From positions 1-7,313 of the forward strand of contig NZ_DYXM01000005.1 of NCBI RefSeq assembly GCF_020742175.1: a DNA stretch of 7,313 nt, read 5' to 3'. Below the pieces are notes generated by a model. It made no database searches. It was given only the letters and a program-made list of their open reading frames with translations, and was not told where the DNA came from. A program made the position numbers and the translations under genes. The stretch comes from Dietzia timorensis. GTDB taxonomy: Bacteria; Actinomycetota; Actinomycetes; Mycobacteriales; Mycobacteriaceae. This document shows, in pieces, positions 1 to 5,138 of the stretch. Numbering within the stretch: position 1 is the first letter of the stretch; each line of letters starts with the position of its first letter.

Positions 1-887
1 GCCGCGAGAATCGGTAGGGCCGGAAGATCGCCGGGGGCAACGGTGAACACGCTCGCCGACGCGTCACCGATATTGGCTTGCCCACCGACGACGGCCGCCG
101 AGCCGAGCGCGAAGACGTTCGGGGCATAACCGACCGACAGCAGGAACAGCGCCACCAGGCCCCAGGCGTCGCCCTCCGCGGTGCCGAAGAGCATCCCCAG
201 GTCCGACCAGTTGATGATGAAGAACACAATGCCGACGATCCCGGCGATCACCCACGTGGCGGCGACGAACGCCCCGCCCATGTGCAGGCCGGCGACCACA
301 AAGTGCGGCACCTGCTTGCGCACCCACCGCACGTGCGCCCACCACAGTCCCGCCGTCACCGACACCAGGTTGACGGCGAAGGTCCACAGCAGCGCTATGC
401 CGATCCCGTCGACGCGTGCCGGGAAATCGGTGCTCGCGGTGTCGAGCACGGTGGCCGCGAGCCCGGTCACGATGACCGGTATGAGCACCATGACGACGGT
501 GGTCAGCGCCGCTGCTCGGTGGGCCGCCTCCATCTGGTCCGTCGGCACGCCGGGCATCGCCGTCGACACCGACTCCTCGGCTTCGAGCGCGTAAGGCATC
601 GCCGTGATCCTCGCCTGCCAGGCGACCGCGAAGCCGTAGAGCAGCGTCGGAACGAGCGGTAGCACGCTGAGCGAGACGCCGTCCGCGGACAGCGGCGCCT
701 GATTGACGGCCAGCCACATCGTGGAAACGAAGTGCGGCATCGAAGCGAACTCGCGGCGCATCGCGAGCAACGCGATGAGCGTCAAGGCGACAAGTAGAGC
801 GAGGGTGACCCCGACGGGAATGACCGCCGACGTCAACAGTTTGGGCACGCCGATTTTCGGCGATGCCCCTCGGTCTCTAGAACTCAT
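1..887 (-). CDS. perM: PerM / DUF6350 family polytopic membrane protein, 3' end cut by the window edge
   Basis: Translating the minus strand from the ATG at 887 gives 295 uninterrupted codons to the window edge. Hydrophobic segments lie at about residues 19-43, 73-92, 126-148, 160-184, 196-224 (long enough for one or two helices) and 241-262, so this is an integral membrane protein of at least six helices. The visible end, GYAPNVFALGSAAVVGGQ followed by a GDASASVF motif and a Pro/Leu-rich run, is what I recognise from the DUF6350/PerM family. M. tuberculosis PerM (Rv0955) supports cell division, reportedly by stabilising FtsB, and persistence; the same role here is inferred from family and position. 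It follows the DUF5336 gene in the same direction, as Rv0955 follows Rv0954. The ATG has a GGTGGAG element about 12 bases upstream, rather distant; an in-frame GTG at 905 is the alternative start. A strong hairpin (942-978) separates it from the upstream gene. Confidence 0.85.
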   Translation of the reverse strand, partial: MSSRDRGASPKIGVPKLLTSAVIPVGVTLALLVALTLIALLAMRREFASMPHFVSTMWLAVNQAPLSADGVSLSVLPLVPTLLYGFAVAWQARITAMPYALEAEESVSTAMPGVPTDQMEAAHRAAALTTVVMVLIPVIVTGLAATVLDTASTDFPARVDGIGIALLWTFAVNLVSVTAGLWWAHVRWVRKQVPHFVVAGLHMGGAFVAATWVIAGIVGIVFFIINWSDLGMLFGTAEGDAWGLVALFLLSVGYAPNVFALGSAAVVGGQANIGDASASVFTVAPGDLPALPILA

Positions 888-941
888 AGATCGTTGGCGC
901 TCCACCCATCTACCGTAAGGACCGCGCGGGGCGGAAATGGT

Positions 942-978
942 GAACGGCACGCCGGTTCTTTGAACCGACGTGCCGTTC
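942..978 (-). terminator. Strong hairpin downstream of the DUF5336 gene
   Basis: Bases 942-958 and 962-978 are inverted repeats of 17 positions with a single C/A mismatch and a TTT loop. It begins 17 bases after the stop codon of the DUF5336 gene. On the minus strand it is followed only by a weak T-containing stretch (ACCATTTCC), so it resembles the hairpins without a proper U-tract common in actinobacteria rather than a canonical intrinsic terminator. It may end the DUF5336 transcript or partly reduce read-through into the PerM-like gene, whose ATG is 55 bases further on. Confidence 0.65.
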
Positions 979-994
979 GTTATCCGGGCTGAGA

Positions 995-2473
995 CTATTG
1001 CCCCGGGTAGCCTCCGGGCTGCTGGCCGTAGCCGCCCTGTCCGTACCCTCCGGGCTGCTGGCCATACCCGCCTGGCTGCTGGCCGTAGCTCCCCTGGCCG
1101 TAACCGCCGGGCGCCTGACCGTAGCCGCCCTGACCGTAGCCACCGGGCTGCTCGCCGGCCGCCGGGTATCCACCGGATTGGTATCCACCCGGGCTCTGGT
1201 AGCCGCCCTGTTGCCCCGGGCCGCCATACTGCTGCGCGGGTCCACCGAACTGCTGGGCCTGCTGCGCTTGCTGCGCCTGTTGCGCCTGCTGAATGCGCTG
1301 CTGCTCGGCCTTCTGCGCCTTGCGCTCCTCGGACTTCTTCTTGAAGTTGTCGATCATCTCGTCGGTCGCGAACACGGAAGCAGCAAGCACGATGACGGCG
1401 AGGAAGCCGAGGATCAGGGTGAGAATCACGCCGAAGCCCCACGTGGACGAACCGAAGCCGAGCTCGGATTCACCGCTGATTTGCCCGGCGCCGACGAGCT
1501 GAGCCACAAAAAACGCGAGCCACGTACCCGCTGCGATAGCGAAGGCGGGGATCCGCTGCTCGCTGAACTTGATGGACAGCCCCGCGAGGATCGCCACAAT
1601 GAGGAAGCCAGCGTGCACCCAGGGGAACACATTGAAGCCGCTGAACGCGTTCTCCTGACCGAACGCGGAGTAGGACTGGAATTCGAGAAATCCCATAAGG
1701 AACGCGAGCGCGCCGAGGGCCGTCGCGCCGATTGCGAGCCACTGAACGATCGTCAGAGGCGCCTTTGCCTCTGCGGGCGGGCCGTACGATGCCGCTTGGC
1801 TCGGCGAAGACTGTCGTTGGCCGTAACTACCTGCCGCCTGACCAGATCCGGCCGTCTGGCTCGCATATGCTGCTGCGCCCAGTGACGCAGAATCGTTCGA
1901 CGGGGTCGCCGCGGAGCTATCCGTGCCGGAAGCGGCCGCGTAGCCCTGCGGTGAGCTGTACTGCGTCGTCGCGCCGTCTGCAGCCGCGTAGCCCTGCGGT
2001 GAGCTGTACTGCGTGGTCGAGTTCTCGGCAGCCGCGTAGCCCTGCGGGGCGCTGTACTGCGTCGCCGCGCCGTCTGCAGCCGCGTAGCCCTGTGGCGAGC
2101 TGTACTGCGCAGTAGTCGAGTCGACGCTGGGCTCATTGCTTGGGTAACCGCCGGGGGCCGAGTGAGCACCGCCCTGCGACTGGGAACCGGCGTTCCACTG
2201 CGAGGTGGGGGCCGAACTGGAGCCTAGTGTCGAGGAGCCGCCGGAGACGCTCTGGTCGTAGTTCGAGTTGGAACCGTAGCCGGCCGGATAGGAATCCGAG
2301 TGAGCACCGCTCGAGTACATACCGGAGTTGTATCCCTCGTCTGCGGCGTGTGCGCCGCGGGATCCGTCACCGTGTTCGTTCGACGCGGCAGGGAATGCAT
2401 CGCTCGGGAACGCATCCCGCGAATAGCCGTCCGAGGGCTCACCTGCCGGACGCTGTCCGAAATTGTCAGTCAT
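995..2473 (-). CDS. DUF5336 family membrane protein (34 kDa antigen / Rv0954-like) with long low-complexity termini
   Basis: This 492-residue protein has four hydrophobic helices at about 241-265, 284-304, 308-328 and 346-369, matching the DUF5336 (34 kDa antigenic protein) membrane domain. Residues 1-238 are a disordered Ser/Gly/Ala/Tyr-rich extension holding four 16-residue QYSSPQGYAAADGA-type repeats (121-184). After helix 4 comes a charged, probably helical segment (371-394, rich in Lys/Glu), a QQA repeat (395-408) and a Gly-Tyr-Gln tail with PGGYGQ units. The ATG at 2473 is chosen because AAGGAG lies four bases upstream; a longer in-frame start at 2533 has no such site and would run through the promoter region. 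The M. tuberculosis homologue Rv0954 has, as I recall, a much shorter N-terminus and was reported to associate with the division complex. A division or envelope role here is inferred from that and from the PerM-like gene downstream. No catalytic motif is visible. Confidence 0.88.
   Translation of the reverse strand: MTDNFGQRPAGEPSDGYSRDAFPSDAFPAASNEHGDGSRGAHAADEGYNSGMYSSGAHSDSYPAGYGSNSNYDQSVSGGSSTLGSSSAPTSQWNAGSQSQGGAHSAPGGYPSNEPSVDSTTAQYSSPQGYAAADGAATQYSAPQGYAAAENSTTQYSSPQGYAAADGATTQYSSPQGYAAASGTDSSAATPSNDSASLGAAAYASQTAGSGQAAGSYGQRQSSPSQAASYGPPAEAKAPLTIVQWLAIGATALGALAFLMGFLEFQSYSAFGQENAFSGFNVFPWVHAGFLIVAILAGLSIKFSEQRIPAFAIAAGTWLAFFVAQLVGAGQISGESELGFGSSTWGFGVILTLILGFLAVIVLAASVFATDEMIDNFKKKSEERKAQKAEQQRIQQAQQAQQAQQAQQFGGPAQQYGGPGQQGGYQSPGGYQSGGYPAAGEQPGGYGQGGYGQAPGGYGQGSYGQQPGGYGQQPGGYGQGGYGQQPGGYPGQ
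1007..1147 (-). repeat. Gly-Tyr-Gln tail repeats (PGGYGQ units)
   Basis: Codons 443-489 of the DUF5336 protein are imperfect repeats of PGGYGQ / GGYGQ / QQPGGYGQ type, visible in DNA as recurring GGCCGTA, CCGCCG and GGGCTGCTGGCC blocks. Unit length varies and all units are multiples of three bases. Such tails are typical of this family; function unknown. Confidence 0.8.
1250..1291 (-). repeat. Nine-base QQA repeat
   Basis: Codons 395-408 encode QQ-A repeated four times and a final QQ, a nine-base DNA period built from CTGCTGCGC-like units. It directly follows the charged segment after the fourth membrane helix and may extend it as a helical or coiled stalk. Repeat number could vary without breaking the frame. 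Confidence 0.75.
1922..2113 (-). repeat. Four 48-bp tandem repeats encoding QYSSPQGYAAADGA-type units
   Basis: The block TAGCCCTGCGG (plus strand) recurs at an exact 48-base spacing, with its TAG at 1941, 1989, 2037 and 2085 (one copy reads TAGCCCTGTGG, another ends GGGGC). Each unit encodes 16 residues with an invariant QYS-x-PQGYAAA core (x is Ser or Ala). DNA similarity between units is high, which suggests recent duplication and a coding tandem repeat able to change copy number in frame. Confidence 0.9.
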
Positions 2474-2477
2474 GGGG

Positions 2478-2483
2478 CTCCTT
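2478..2483 (-). promoter_or_regulatory. Ribosome binding site AAGGAG that sets the DUF5336 start
   Basis: On the minus strand AAGGAG lies four bases before the ATG at 2473. It is the best Shine-Dalgarno match among the genes in the window and decides against the in-frame upstream start at 2533. Confidence 0.85.
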
Positions 2484-2503
2484 ATCGTTTGTCTTTGCCC
2501 ACC

Positions 2504-2532
2504 GTAATAGCTGGAAAGCGCTTGCGAAACCA
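2504..2532 (-). promoter_or_regulatory. Candidate promoter with an AAGCGCTT palindrome for the DUF5336 gene
   Basis: Because an intrinsic terminator follows sucD, the DUF5336 gene probably has its own promoter here. On the minus strand a -10-like TATTAC (2509-2504) has only a weak -35 (TGGTTT, 2532-2527) 17 bases upstream. Between them is GGAAAGCGCTTGCG (plus strand 2513-2526), centred on the eight-base palindrome AAGCGCTT. That palindrome resembles the core of LacI/GalR-family operators, so repression by steric block is possible. The promoter match is poor and the operator reading is inference. Confidence 0.3.
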
Positions 2533-2545
2533 TTAGTGGCGAACG

Positions 2546-2575
2546 AAAACGGGGCAGCCCGAATCGGACTGCCCC
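2546..2575 (-). terminator. Intrinsic terminator of the sucCD transcript
   Basis: GGGGCAG-C-CCG and CGG-A-CTGCCCC (2551-2561 and 2565-2575) form an 11-position stem with one C/A mismatch and a three-base loop. In minus-strand RNA the stem is followed at once by GUUUUCGUUC, a short U-tract. It starts 18 bases after the sucD stop codon and separates sucCD from the DUF5336 gene. Confidence 0.8.
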
Positions 2576-2593
2576 ATCAACGCGAGCCGTGGC

Positions 2594-3496
2594 CTAGAGG
2601 TTGGCGAGAACCTCGCGTGCCAGGTCGGCGGTCTCGGACGGCGTCTTGCCGACCTTCACGCCTGCCGCTTCGAGCGCTTCCTTCTTGGCAGCCGCGGTGC
2701 CCGAGGAACCCGAGACGATGGCGCCTGCGTGGCCCATCGTCTTGCCCTCGGGGGCCGTGAAGCCGGCGACGTAACCGAACACCGGCTTCGACACGTTTGC
2801 CTTGATGTAGTCGGCGGCACGCTCCTCCGCGTCGCCGCCGATCTCGCCGATCATGACGATCGCCTTGGTCTCGGGGTCCTCTTCGAACGCCTTGATCGCG
2901 TCGATGTGGGTGGTGCCGATAACCGGGTCGCCGCCGATACCGATGGCGGTCGAGAATCCGAAGTCACGCAGCTCGTACATCATCTGGTACGTGAGCGTGC
3001 CGGACTTGGACACGAGCCCGACCGGGCCCTTACCGGTGATGTTCGCCGGCGTGATGCCGACGAGGCTCTCACCCGGCGTGATGATGCCCGGGCAGTTCGG
3101 GCCGATGATGCGCGTCTTCTCGCCCTTGGCCACGTTGTAGTTCCACGCGTAGGCAGCGTCCTGCACCGGGATGCCCTCGGTGATGACGACGGCGAGTCCG
3201 ATCTCGGCGTCGACGGCCTCGATCATCGCGTCCTTGGCGAACTTCGGCGGGACGAACAGGATGGTGACGTCCGCACCGGTCTCGTCCATCGCCTGCTTGA
3301 CCGACTCGAAAACGGGAAGTGAGACGTCATTCCCGTTCGCGTCCTTGTGCTCGACAGTGGTGCCGGCCTTGCGGGCGTTGACACCACCGACGACGTTCGT
3401 GCCGGCGGCGAGCATGCGCGCGGTGTGCTTGGTTCCCTCGCCACCGGTGATGCCCTGAACGATGACCTTGGAGTCCTTGTTTACAAAAATCGACAT
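2594..3496 (-). CDS. sucD: Succinyl-CoA synthetase (ADP-forming type) alpha subunit
   Basis: SucD pairs with SucC to interconvert succinyl-CoA and succinate with nucleotide phosphorylation in the TCA cycle, in the cytoplasm. The 300-residue length is normal for the family. The N-terminal CoA-binding Rossmann domain starts with VIVQGITGGEGT (11-22). GPNCPG (132-137) is the conserved family signature. The phosphorylated active-site histidine is His256 in GKTMGHAGAIVSG. SKSGTLTYQM (163-172) and GIGGDPVIGT (186-195) are also conserved. The ATG at 3496 lies 16 bases after the sucC stop, with a GGACGAGAG purine stretch in the gap as ribosome binding site, so the two are translated from one mRNA in a 1:1 arrangement. 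All key residues are present and the gene looks intact. Confidence 0.98.
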   Translation of the reverse strand: MSIFVNKDSKVIVQGITGGEGTKHTARMLAAGTNVVGGVNARKAGTTVEHKDANGNDVSLPVFESVKQAMDETGADVTILFVPPKFAKDAMIEAVDAEIGLAVVITEGIPVQDAAYAWNYNVAKGEKTRIIGPNCPGIITPGESLVGITPANITGKGPVGLVSKSGTLTYQMMYELRDFGFSTAIGIGGDPVIGTTHIDAIKAFEEDPETKAIVMIGEIGGDAEERAADYIKANVSKPVFGYVAGFTAPEGKTMGHAGAIVSGSSGTAAAKKEALEAAGVKVGKTPSETADLAREVLANL

Positions 3497-3512
3497 GTGA
3501 AGTCTCTCGTCC

Positions 3513-4676
3513 TTACTTGGCGGCCAGCTCGGCGGCCTTGTCGGCGCCCTCGTCCATGGTGGCGGACTGGGTCACGATCGGGTGGTTGGCTTCTTCGAGG
3601 ATGCGGCGACCCTCTTCGACGTTGTTTCCGTCGAGTCGGACGACGAGCGGCTTGGTCGCCTCATCGCCGAGGATCTCCAGCGCCTTGACGATGCCGTTGG
3701 CCACGGCGTCGCACGCGGTGATACCACCGAAGACGTTGACGAAGACGCTCTTGACCTGCTCGTCACCGAGAATGACGTCGAGGCCCGCGGCCATGACCTC
3801 AGCCGAAGCGCCGCCGCCGATGTCGAGGAAGTTCGCCGGCTTCACGCCGTTGTGCTTCTCGCCCGCGTACGCGACGACGTCGAGGGTCGACATCACGAGG
3901 CCGGCACCGTTACCGATGATGCCCACCTCGCCATCGAGCTTGACGTAGTTGAGGTCGTTCTCCTTGGCCTTGAGCTCGAGAGGATCGGTGGATCCGGCGT
4001 CGGCGAACTCCGCGATCGACTCCTGGCGGAACTCCGCGTTCTCGTCCAGCGTGACCTTGCCGTCGAGCGCGAGGATCTGGTCGTCCGGCGTACGAACGAG
4101 CGGATTGACCTCGACGAGGGTCGTGTCTTCCTTAACAAAGACCTCGTAAAGCTTGGCGATGGTCTTGGCCGCAGCGTCGAGGACCTCCTCGGGGAGATGG
4201 CCGGCAGCAGCGATCTCGCGGGCCTTGGCCTCGTCCACGCCCTCGGTCGGGTCGATGTTGATCCGAGCGAGACGATCCGGGGAGTTCTTCGCGACTTCCT
4301 CGATCTCCATGCCGCCCTCAACCGAGCACATGGCCAGGTAATTGCGGTTCGCGCGATCGAGAAGGAAGGAGATGTAGTACTCCTCCTTGATATCCGACGC
4401 CTCGGCAACCAGGAGCTTCTTCACGACGTGGCCCTTGATATCGAGACCGAGGATGTCCTCGGCGCGGGCCTTCGCGTCGGCAGGGTTGTCTGCCAGCTTG
4501 ACGCCGCCAGCCTTGCCACGACCGCCGACCTTGACCTGAGCCTTGACTACAACGCTCTTGCCAATTTCCTGCGCGATCTTCTCTGCCTCTTCTGCAGTAT
4601 CCGCGACGCGCCCGGGGGTGGTGGGTACGTCGTGCTTCGCGAAGAGAGCCTTTGCCTGGTATTCGAAGAGATCCAT
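3513..4676 (-). CDS. sucC: Succinyl-CoA synthetase (ADP-forming type) beta subunit
   Basis: SucC is the nucleotide-binding and succinate-binding subunit of succinyl-CoA synthetase. At 387 residues it has the usual family length. It begins MDLFEYQAKALFAKHDVP, the classic start of the ATP-grasp domain. KVGGRGKAGGVK (49-60) is the nucleotide-binding loop. EVNPL (189-193) contains metal-binding positions. The C-terminal flavodoxin-like domain carries GNGAGLVMSTLD (255-266), DIGGGA (285-290), NVFGGITACDAVANGIV (314-330) and RLDGNNVEEGRRIL (347-360). The ATG at 4676 is preferred to an in-frame upstream start at 4751 because only it matches the family N-terminus and has GGTGAG just upstream; 4751 would also overlap the promoter. 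It is first in the sucC-sucD operon, with a promoter at 4755-4782. ATP versus GTP preference cannot be read with certainty. Confidence 0.98.
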   Translation of the reverse strand: MDLFEYQAKALFAKHDVPTTPGRVADTAEEAEKIAQEIGKSVVVKAQVKVGGRGKAGGVKLADNPADAKARAEDILGLDIKGHVVKKLLVAEASDIKEEYYISFLLDRANRNYLAMCSVEGGMEIEEVAKNSPDRLARINIDPTEGVDEAKAREIAAAGHLPEEVLDAAAKTIAKLYEVFVKEDTTLVEVNPLVRTPDDQILALDGKVTLDENAEFRQESIAEFADAGSTDPLELKAKENDLNYVKLDGEVGIIGNGAGLVMSTLDVVAYAGEKHNGVKPANFLDIGGGASAEVMAAGLDVILGDEQVKSVFVNVFGGITACDAVANGIVKALEILGDEATKPLVVRLDGNNVEEGRRILEEANHPIVTQSATMDEGADKAAELAAK

Positions 4677-4754
4677 CAGCTCACCATCTTGACATGTAGA
4701 TTTTCTCGGCACCGGGTCGGGAACCGAGTCCAGCCTCAACTTTAACCCCATTGC

Positions 4755-4782
4755 TGAATACGCGCATTGAGTGACCTGTCAA
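4755..4782 (-). promoter_or_regulatory. sigma-70-type promoter of sucCD
   Basis: On the minus strand a perfect -35 TTGACA (4782-4777) is followed after 16 bases by TATTCA (4760-4755), four of six matches to the -10 consensus. Transcription would start near 4748, giving a leader of about 70 bases before the sucC ATG. Position and orientation fit the housekeeping sigma factor. Confidence 0.65.
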
Positions 4783-4933
4783 CGCCCTAAGGTACGGTCC
4801 ACTTGTTCGCCGCTCGGCCGACCGACCAGCGAGTCCCCAAGCAGGGAGACATACCTCGCAAGAGACTGTGTTCCAAAGAAGCGCGGTCCGGAGTCGCGAC
4901 GGTTGCGCGGAGCAAGATTCCCCGAAAACGAAA

Positions 4934-4949
4934 TGTGACTATCACCACA
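4934..4949. promoter_or_regulatory. CRP/GlxR-like binding site
   Basis: TGTGACTATCACCACA matches the CRP/GlxR pattern TGTGA-N6-TCACA at nine of ten half-site bases (C for the first T of the right half). Crp in mycobacteria and GlxR in corynebacteria control resuscitation-factor and central carbon genes, so either neighbour (sucCD or the peptidase) is a sensible target. It lies about 190 bases upstream of the predicted sucCD start site and 73-190 bases before the candidate peptidase starts. Assigned by eye only. Confidence 0.4.
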
Positions 4950-5058
4950 CACCGTGCGGCACCTAAACAAACAGCAGGTAAACGAGTGCCCACTGTTACT
5001 GGTGATGCAGGAGTCTTTCGGATGGGCAGGCTCGCCAAGGCGTTTGCCCCGAATCGGC

Positions 5059-5087
5059 TTGAACCAGATCGGGAGTACAGCTACGTT
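5059..5087 (+). promoter_or_regulatory. Candidate promoter of the LytM peptidase gene
   Basis: TTGAAC (5059-5064) is separated by exactly 17 bases from TACGTT (5082-5087), which fits the relaxed TANNNT -10 of actinobacteria. Transcription would start near 5094 and produce a leader of about 45 bases to the ATG at 5139. If translation instead starts at 5022, this match is accidental. Confidence 0.35.
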
Positions 5088-5099
5088 AATACGTTGTTA

Positions 5100-5120
5100 G
5101 TGATCACGAAACGATCACGG
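5100..5120. repeat. GATCACG direct repeat with 11-base period (possible response-regulator box)
   Basis: GATCACG occurs at 5102-5108 and 5113-5119, an exact 11-base period. Read on the minus strand it is CGTGATC-GTTT-CGTGATC. The outer bases also make GTGATC/GATCAC an inverted repeat (5100-5105 and 5113-5118). Paired direct half-sites one helical turn apart are typical of OmpR/PhoB-family regulators. A second short repeat, ACGTT at 5083-5087 and 5091-5095, lies just upstream. The repeat is certain; its function is inference. Confidence 0.5.
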
Positions 5121-5138
5121 GAAGGCCTCGGGTGCGTA

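Larger units (their letters stand above)
4677..5138. other. Divergent control region between sucC and the LytM peptidase gene
   Basis: This stretch of about 460 bases carries no recognised gene. It holds the sucCD promoter (4755-4782), a CRP-like palindrome (4934-4949), a candidate promoter for the peptidase (5059-5087) and a helical-phase direct repeat (5100-5120). A small inverted repeat CTCGG/CCGAG (4705-4709 and 4724-4728) lies in the sucC leader. The peptidase reading frame is open from 4803, but its third-position GC is lower than in the body of the gene, the segment is repeat-rich and no homologous domain is visible. I therefore treat most of it as non-coding, with 4803-5021 least likely to be translated and 5022-5138 undecided. 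AGGAG at 5009-5013 before the ATG at 5022 is the main argument for a longer protein. Confidence 0.55.

Noticed and set aside
64..717. A 217-codon Arg-rich minus-strand frame overlapping the PerM-like gene.
   Set aside because: Arg/Gly/Ala-rich composition typical of an out-of-frame reading of GC-rich DNA; the neighbouring frame encodes a coherent membrane protein.
998..1885. A 295-codon plus-strand open frame rich in Leu/Ala opposite the DUF5336 gene.
   Set aside because: Its Leu/Ala-rich start is the reverse reading of the Gly-Tyr-Gln and QQA repeats; the minus-strand frame has a strong ribosome site and a family membrane domain.
2474..2533. A 20-residue N-terminal extension of the DUF5336 protein starting at 2533.
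   Set aside because: No ribosome site upstream, and the AAGGAG directly before the ATG at 2473 supports the shorter form.
3582..4745. A 387-codon open frame on the plus strand opposite sucC.
   Set aside because: It is the antisense shadow of sucC: codon bias of a GC-rich gene suppresses stops in the opposite frame. The protein has no recognisable domain and sucC is unmistakable.
4677..4751. A 25-residue N-terminal extension of SucC starting at 4751.
   Set aside because: SucC proteins begin at MDLFEYQAK; the extension lies in the leader next to the -10 element.
4677..5138. A c-di-AMP (ydaO-type) riboswitch upstream of the peptidase, as found before some actinobacterial wall hydrolases.
   Set aside because: I looked for the conserved blocks (GGGGGAACC, GGGGUGAA, CCGUCAGCUAACC) and found none in the expected order.
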